Source: a virus
Length of the DNA stretch: 26,194 nt
Reading direction: 5' to 3' (one strand)
IMG/VR virus record: IMGVR_UViG_3300047552_002018
Location: 1 to 26,194 of that record
Shown here: piece by piece, positions 22,239 to 26,194 of the stretch
Layout: every line of letters starts with the position of its first letter
Position numbering within the stretch: position 1 is the stretch's first letter
The notes under the pieces: generated by a model
Databases searched by the model: none
What the model was told of the DNA's origin: nothing
Seen by the model: only the letters and a program-made list of their open reading frames with translations
Program-made: the position numbers and the translations under genes

Positions 22239-23056
22239 TAACGTACCTTTCTAAAGGGATGCCATCCAAAAGAGAGCCCAAAATATGGAGAAGCACTATG
22301 AGTATCAACAACTGCCCAAACTCGGGGTCCAAGATCAAATTTGCCAATCTCAAAATCAGCGCCTACAGCGGCAAGTATTCCAGGGTTAGTACCTACTCCA
22401 AATTCAGTAACAACAGATAGCTTTTCGTACCACTTCTCTTCGAGAAGATATGGATTCACGCCAGCAAGCGCAATCTCGACATCAAAAAGCTTTGTAGATG
22501 ATGTTGCCGAAGAACGCCAAGTTCCATCTTTATCCTGAGAAACTATAACACTGAATCTGATTGGACTACGCTGACTGAGTTTTACATCATAATGTGCCTT
22601 ACTAGTATCGCAATCAATATCTACCTTTCCAGTGACCTGAAATGGATCGAATCTCTCATTAGTATCGATATTTACTTGCTTGACACCAGGCTTCGCAGGA
22701 TCAACCGCCACTACTGGAACGTCCCTTGCGTCCTGTAGATCTTTACGCAATTTCACAATAAGAGTATTGGCGGTAAGTAATTCAGATCCCTGCTTTTTAA
22801 GTTGATTTCTCAATGATGTCAACTCAGCATCTTTATCTTTAAGGAGTTGGTCTAGATCTTTAGACTGTTGCGTCAATCTTTGATATACACCTTCCTGGAC
22901 TTCAATAGTCTTATCACGTTGAGCAACTTGATTTTGAAGTTCAACAATTCTTGCCGAATATTGATGTTCACGAATTGTCATATAACCAGCAAATGCAAGA
23001 GCAGCCGTTAGCAAAACTCCAGCAACAACTAGTGCGACTTTAATAGATGAATTCAT
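22238..23056 (-). CDS. Membrane-anchored coiled-coil protein with beta-rich C-terminus
   Basis: One N-terminal transmembrane helix (about residues 6-25, KVALVVAGVLLTAALAFAG) is followed by a long coiled coil (about 35-110). A Pro-containing linker then leads to a C-terminal domain of about 150 residues rich in beta strands, ending in alternating aromatic/Gly segments (SPYFGLSFGWHPF). The layout fits a protein fixed in the inner membrane and reaching outward, for example an inner-membrane spanin-like or envelope-linked protein. The C-terminal strands also recall outer-membrane barrels. No lipobox is seen and no second spanin subunit is nearby. Its place between the chaperonin and gp46 is not a lysis cassette. 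The ATG at 23056 has GGAGTAA upstream. Confidence 0.7.
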   Translation of the reverse strand: MNSSIKVALVVAGVLLTAALAFAGYMTIREHQYSARIVELQNQVAQRDKTIEVQEGVYQRLTQQSKDLDQLLKDKDAELTSLRNQLKKQGSELLTANTLIVKLRKDLQDARDVPVVAVDPAKPGVKQVNIDTNERFDPFQVTGKVDIDCDTSKAHYDVKLSQRSPIRFSVIVSQDKDGTWRSSATSSTKLFDVEIALAGVNPYLLEEKWYEKLSVVTEFGVGTNPGILAAVGADFEIGKFDLGPRVWAVVDTHSASPYFGLSFGWHPFRKVR

Positions 23057-23060
23057 AAAG

Positions 23061-24779
23061 TTACTCCTGTCCTACGTGGCCGGTTGAGTCGGACATCATA
23101 TCTTTGAAGGCACTCTTAGAAAGAGCTAATTGTGCCTCTAATCCAGCATCCCGCGGGGAAACAATCAACCCACCCAATGTTGACAAGATAGACGCAACAG
23201 AAAGGGCATTTCCAATGGTGACTCGACAGACCTTTGCGGGCTCAAGGATGCCGGCTTCTTCGGGCTCTACGATCTTATGAGTATTAGCATCAAAGATATG
23301 AGTAGGAGGAACATCGGAATTGGTGATGAATTGGTTCATCGCGTTCCAGATATCGGCAAAATCTTCGCCACAGTTAGAGAGAAGCAACTTAAAGGGTTCC
23401 ATTAGACTCTGTTCCATGATGACCCATGAAGGAAGACGGTTCGTGTCGCGACGAATGATATCGGCAAGGATGAGATGTATCCCGCACCCTCCTGGGATGA
23501 TCCCTTCAGCAATAGCAGAACGAACGGCCTCAACGGCATCCTCTACACGGGCCTTCTTTTCGCGTGCCTCTAATTCAGATCCTCCGCCTACCCAGATCGT
23601 TGAGATACCACCAGTGAGTTTAGAGATGGCTGCCTTTACGAACATCTTTTCACGGTCATTCGGTGCGATAGCGGCAATAGACTTCAGTTCGGCAATTCGA
23701 GCCTCTAAGATATCTGGATCTGGTTCAGCTGTAAGGAAGGCCTCGTAGAAATTCACCTTAGCAGTCTTAAAGGAACCAAAAGAAAGCCCCTCTTCGATAG
23801 CAAGATCAAGGTTAGCCGGGTCATATACAGTAGCTGAAGTATAGGCCGCAATATCATGTAAGAACATGACTCGTGAGTTAGCGACTCCACCCATTGGAGT
23901 CTTAACTGGAACTACTGTGTATCCGCCTTTTGTAGTCTTAGCAAACTTGTCTAATACAACATCAGCAAAGTGATGAGCAAATACGATGATTGGCTTTCCA
24001 TAGAGGTTGGTTCCTTCGACAGCCTGTTGAATAGCAGCAGGAACCTTGAGGTCATTCAAGGACCCATCGAAAAGAAATACCAATCCTTCATCCATCTTTG
24101 CTTGTTGGTTTGCTCTATCGTTGATAAATGAGATTCCAATCGTCCCGAGATCCTTGAGTCCTGACGTAACGATACATCCCTCCATCGATTCAACTCGGAT
24201 AGTTGGATCATCAGCTTCTTCCACCAAAACTTGCCCGTCTTCTCCTGCTGCCATAACTGCGTCAACCGCAGCCGTAGCAATAGTGGTATCCCCATTCGCA
24301 CTGATTGTTGCGACATTAATCAATTCCTCCCGTGATTTCACAGACTTAGCATGTTTCTTTAAGAATGGAACAATAACGCTCTCATATAGCTTATTAAGAT
24401 CATTGATCATCCGCTGCGGATTGTATTTAGGATTGGCCTCTAGAAAATTAGAGGCATTCTGAACAAGAGCATTAGCTAACACAATTGCCGTAGTCGTTCC
24501 ATCTCCTGCTTCCTTTGCGGTACGAAGACAGATCTCTTTAGCGGCCTCAACAACAACAGAGGCCTGAGCGTTTGCCATACCTACCGCCTTAGCAACAGTG
24601 ACTCCATCCTTGGTTGCTAAGGGCGCTAGATTATCACGCTCGATGAGCACTGTACGACCGCCAGGTCCAAGGGTCGAACCTACAATAGTCGCCATCTCAT
24701 TTAGAGCAGCTTGAACAACGCGTTTGATCTCGGCCTTGTCAGTTGTGACTTCTTTAGCTTTTTGACGCTCATATAACAT
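23061..24779 (-). CDS. GroEL-type chaperonin
   Basis: A group I chaperonin subunit of 572 residues that should form ATP-driven folding rings, probably for phage proteins. Motifs are LGPGGRTVLI (38-46), KDGVTVAK (57-64), GDGTTTA (92-98) and RVEDAVEAVRSAIAEGIIPG, so the ATPase residues corresponding to Asp52, Asp87 and Asp398 of GroEL appear present. The Gly-Gly-Met tail is missing and replaced by an acidic/Ser end (SDSTGHVGQE). Sequence is well diverged from bacterial GroEL, as in the chaperonins of large phages such as phiEL. No GroES gene is seen in the window. The ATG at 24779 overlaps the preceding TAA (TAATG), with GAGGGAC upstream. Confidence 0.92.
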   Translation of the reverse strand: MLYERQKAKEVTTDKAEIKRVVQAALNEMATIVGSTLGPGGRTVLIERDNLAPLATKDGVTVAKAVGMANAQASVVVEAAKEICLRTAKEAGDGTTTAIVLANALVQNASNFLEANPKYNPQRMINDLNKLYESVIVPFLKKHAKSVKSREELINVATISANGDTTIATAAVDAVMAAGEDGQVLVEEADDPTIRVESMEGCIVTSGLKDLGTIGISFINDRANQQAKMDEGLVFLFDGSLNDLKVPAAIQQAVEGTNLYGKPIIVFAHHFADVVLDKFAKTTKGGYTVVPVKTPMGGVANSRVMFLHDIAAYTSATVYDPANLDLAIEEGLSFGSFKTAKVNFYEAFLTAEPDPDILEARIAELKSIAAIAPNDREKMFVKAAISKLTGGISTIWVGGGSELEAREKKARVEDAVEAVRSAIAEGIIPGGCGIHLILADIIRRDTNRLPSWVIMEQSLMEPFKLLLSNCGEDFADIWNAMNQFITNSDVPPTHIFDANTHKIVEPEEAGILEPAKVCRVTIGNALSVASILSTLGGLIVSPRDAGLEAQLALSKSAFKDMMSDSTGHVGQE

Positions 24780-25510
24780 TATTTGTCCCTCTTGATTTTA
24801 TTTTTCTCTGTATATTCTTTGATTATGGCTTCGCACTTTTTTACCATCTTAGCATCCATATTGAAACCGTAAAAGGTGTGGCCAAGATGTAAGGCTGCCT
24901 TGAGAGAGCCAGTGCCTCCACCAAATGGATCCAGGATGATTGATCCTGGCAAACAGTCTGTCATCCTAATTAAGAGCTCAGCGAGATCTACAGGATAGGC
25001 CTCATCTAGCGAACCGGTCTCTATGGACCACGTATTGCCAGGACAGCTGATCTCGTCGTCTGTATTGAGATATCTTCGAATCGGGAGTCGATCTAATTTC
25101 CATACATTTCCATTACAGAAATGTAACACATATTCATGTGAGTTGACTAGATTGACTTCAGATCTTTTGCCTGGAAACCAGGTCTTCTGAATAACGATAT
25201 TATCGATATGAAAAAAGCCGGCATCTGTCATAGCTTGCGCTATCTCAAATGGCCGACTCTTAGCTTCTATTGGGGCGTAGCAGATCAAGAATACAATCCC
25301 ATTTGGGATCATGTGCTTCTTTAGCTTTGTCGCAAATTTCTTAAATGTCTCTATGTCAAATCCATCACGCTTTCTAATCGGAACACGAGTTATACATATT
25401 TCCGTGTTCATTGGCAAAACAGCATCTTCACTCATTGGATTAAGTGAAGAGATTCGAGCTGACGGATTAAAAACATCCTGAAATAGATTTAGTTTTTTTG
25501 AGGGAGCCAT
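24779..25510 (-). CDS. DNA methyltransferase-like protein with degenerate catalytic motif
   Basis: A Rossmann-fold protein of the beta-class N4/N6 DNA methyltransferase type. The SAM-binding motif ILDPFGGGTGSLKAALHLG lies near the C-terminus with a preceding PVDLAELLIRM, the usual order. The catalytic motif IV expected earlier (DPPY or SPPY) is not present: the matching position reads ICITRVPIRKRDG. The residue after motif I where an acidic side chain normally binds SAM is Asn (YGFNMD). It may therefore be inactive, act on another substrate, or serve as a binding protein. I chose the ATG at 25510 (AGGGAG three bases upstream) over a TTG at 25561 that would overlap the dUTPase. The start lies in a small hairpin loop. 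A TAATG overlap joins it to the chaperonin. Confidence 0.7.
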   Translation of the reverse strand: MAPSKKLNLFQDVFNPSARISSLNPMSEDAVLPMNTEICITRVPIRKRDGFDIETFKKFATKLKKHMIPNGIVFLICYAPIEAKSRPFEIAQAMTDAGFFHIDNIVIQKTWFPGKRSEVNLVNSHEYVLHFCNGNVWKLDRLPIRRYLNTDDEISCPGNTWSIETGSLDEAYPVDLAELLIRMTDCLPGSIILDPFGGGTGSLKAALHLGHTFYGFNMDAKMVKKCEAIIKEYTEKNKIKRDK

Positions 25511-25517
25511 TGACTCC
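25497..25517 (-). repeat. Small hairpin with SD in the stem and ATG in the loop
   Basis: AGGGAG, loop TCAATGG, CTCCCT on the minus strand (25517-25499): a 6-bp stem whose first arm is the ribosome-binding site of the methyltransferase-like gene and whose loop holds its ATG. It is short, so the structure is only moderately supported. Confidence 0.45.
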
Positions 25518-25538
25518 CTTATACCTACTTGCCTTAAA

Positions 25539-26057
25539 TTAAATCGAGCCTGAACTGCCAAATCCTTCAGTACTGCGATCTGTGTCTGTACTCACTGACT
25601 CGACTTGAGTCAAGTAAAAGTTATCACTGTACGGACTTAGGATCATTTGCGCCAGTTTCTCTCCCTTCTTAATGACAATCGGCTGAGTCCTCATTAGTGG
25701 AATACCGTCTTCATCTAGACCGTGAATCATCCACAGGTTAGTAAAGACTACATGAGGAATACCGCGATAGGCTTGATCGATGACTCCAGCATAAACAAGA
25801 AGACCCCTTGCTCCTAATCCAGACTTAGAGGTGATCTCGGCCCACGTCCCGGGAGGAAGCTCTAGACGAATATTTAGAGGGTGCTTCATGACTTGACCAG
25901 GATAGATGTAGATATCCTCTGTCGCATATAGATCCCAACCAGCGTCAGTTGCATGCGCCTTTGTAGGCATCTTTCCGCCTTCAAGTACTTCGACCTTAAT
26001 CTCATACATATCTTTGTGCATCTCTTGCGCAAATTTCTTCGCTTCTTCGTTCGTCAT
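25539..26057 (-). CDS. dut: dUTPase (dUTP diphosphatase)
   Basis: It hydrolyses dUTP to dUMP, keeping uracil out of DNA and feeding dTMP synthesis. All five trimeric dUTPase motifs are visible: ATDAGWDLYA, SKSGLGARGL, GVIDQAYRGI, GEKLAQMIL and the C-terminal arm DRSTEGFGSSG. An insertion before motif IV (WMIHGLDEDGIPLMRTQP) makes it slightly longer than usual. The ATG at 26057 has AAAGGA six bases upstream and is preferred over a GTG at 26081. It is the first complete gene at the right of the window, 28 bases before the methyltransferase-like gene. Confidence 0.95.
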   Translation of the reverse strand: MTNEEAKKFAQEMHKDMYEIKVEVLEGGKMPTKAHATDAGWDLYATEDIYIYPGQVMKHPLNIRLELPPGTWAEITSKSGLGARGLLVYAGVIDQAYRGIPHVVFTNLWMIHGLDEDGIPLMRTQPIVIKKGEKLAQMILSPYSDNFYLTQVESVSTDTDRSTEGFGSSGSI

Positions 26058-26136
26058 TGTTTGTCCTTTATGGATTTGCACGTTCTAGAAGAAGATCTGT
26101 ACTAGATCTGATCTTGTGCGGTCATGATTATTGTAC

Positions 26137-26194
26137 CTAAGAAGGAAAAGATTCGAGGATAGAGTCTTTTAGAGAAGAACTATCTTCACTAAAC
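26137..26194 (-). CDS. C-terminal end of an unknown gene (runs in from outside the window)
   Basis: One minus-strand frame is open from the edge to a TAG at 26139-26137, encoding FSEDSSSLKDSILESFPS. It is too short to recognise and could be chance. The gap of about 80 bases to the dUTPase start has no other gene. It holds a small AGATCT-based inverted repeat near 26092-26108. Confidence 0.3.
   Translation of the reverse strand, partial: FSEDSSSLKDSILESFPS

Noticed and set aside
23320-23748. Plus-strand open frame of 142 codons inside the chaperonin gene (and a similar one at 24046-24462)
   Set aside because: Both lie fully antisense to a clearly conserved GroEL-type gene, have no ribosome-binding site and show Ser/Arg-rich shadow composition.
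26086-26116. Nested AGATCT-based inverted repeat upstream of the dUTPase
   Set aside because: The stems are only 5-6 bp with no T-run or clear relation to a start codon; it may be chance.
1-26194. tRNA genes, CRISPR arrays, insertion sequences, att sites
   Set aside because: I looked for cloverleaf folds, regularly spaced repeats, transposases and integrases on both strands and saw none. The only mobile-type genes are the HNH and the Vsr-like nuclease.

Overview
The window looks like part of a large tailed-phage genome (Caudoviricetes, probably myovirus-like). It holds a packaging module (probable small terminase, large terminase, portal) next to a phage-encoded replication and recombination module: RecA/UvsX-like recombinase, gp32-like single-strand binding protein, SbcD/gp47-like and SbcC/gp46-like nuclease subunits, and a complete DNA polymerase III alpha subunit. 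Genes are packed tightly, with many TAATG-type or short overlaps. There are no rRNA, tRNA or housekeeping operons. The host cannot be named from the sequence. The combination of a bacterial-type DnaE polymerase with T4-type recombination proteins, a GroEL-type chaperonin and a CBS-less IMP dehydrogenase-like enzyme is typical of large-genome phages rather than of a prophage in a bacterial chromosome.

Layout. Every gene except one is on the minus strand, so transcription runs from right to left. From the right edge: end of an unknown gene, dUTPase, a divergent DNA methyltransferase-like protein, GroEL-like chaperonin, a membrane-anchored coiled-coil protein, a zinc-ribbon protein, gp46-like ATPase, a PI3/4-kinase-fold protein, a small unknown gene, an HNH endonuclease and two small unknown genes. 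A strong intrinsic terminator follows at about 17246-17279. A second run then starts with a metallophosphatase whose first catalytic motif is out of frame. It continues with a homing-endonuclease-like gene, DnaE, a 47-residue gene, an unknown gene, the gp32-like protein, two unknown genes, RecA, the gp47-like subunit, two small genes (one with a sigma-region-4-like helix-turn-helix), the terminase subunits and the portal. The only plus-strand gene, an IMP dehydrogenase/GMP reductase family enzyme, converges on the portal gene with a 2-base gap. It diverges from a dNMP-kinase-like gene across a region of about 220 bases holding a promoter candidate on each strand.

How the genes fit together. 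dUTPase, the dNMP kinase and the IMP dehydrogenase-like enzyme would shape nucleotide pools. DnaE, the SSB, RecA, gp46/gp47 and perhaps the small protein between SSB and RecA would run recombination-dependent replication. The terminase and portal package the product, and the chaperonin may fold virion proteins. Three things stand out at the regulatory level. A GTATAAT motif without a clear -35 box recurs in the gene gaps, and in two cases sits so close to the start codon that the mRNA would be leaderless. Hairpins carry the start codon in the loop at three genes. A candidate T4-late-type TATAAATA box precedes the gp47-like gene. I found no CRISPR array, insertion sequence, RNA gene or att site.
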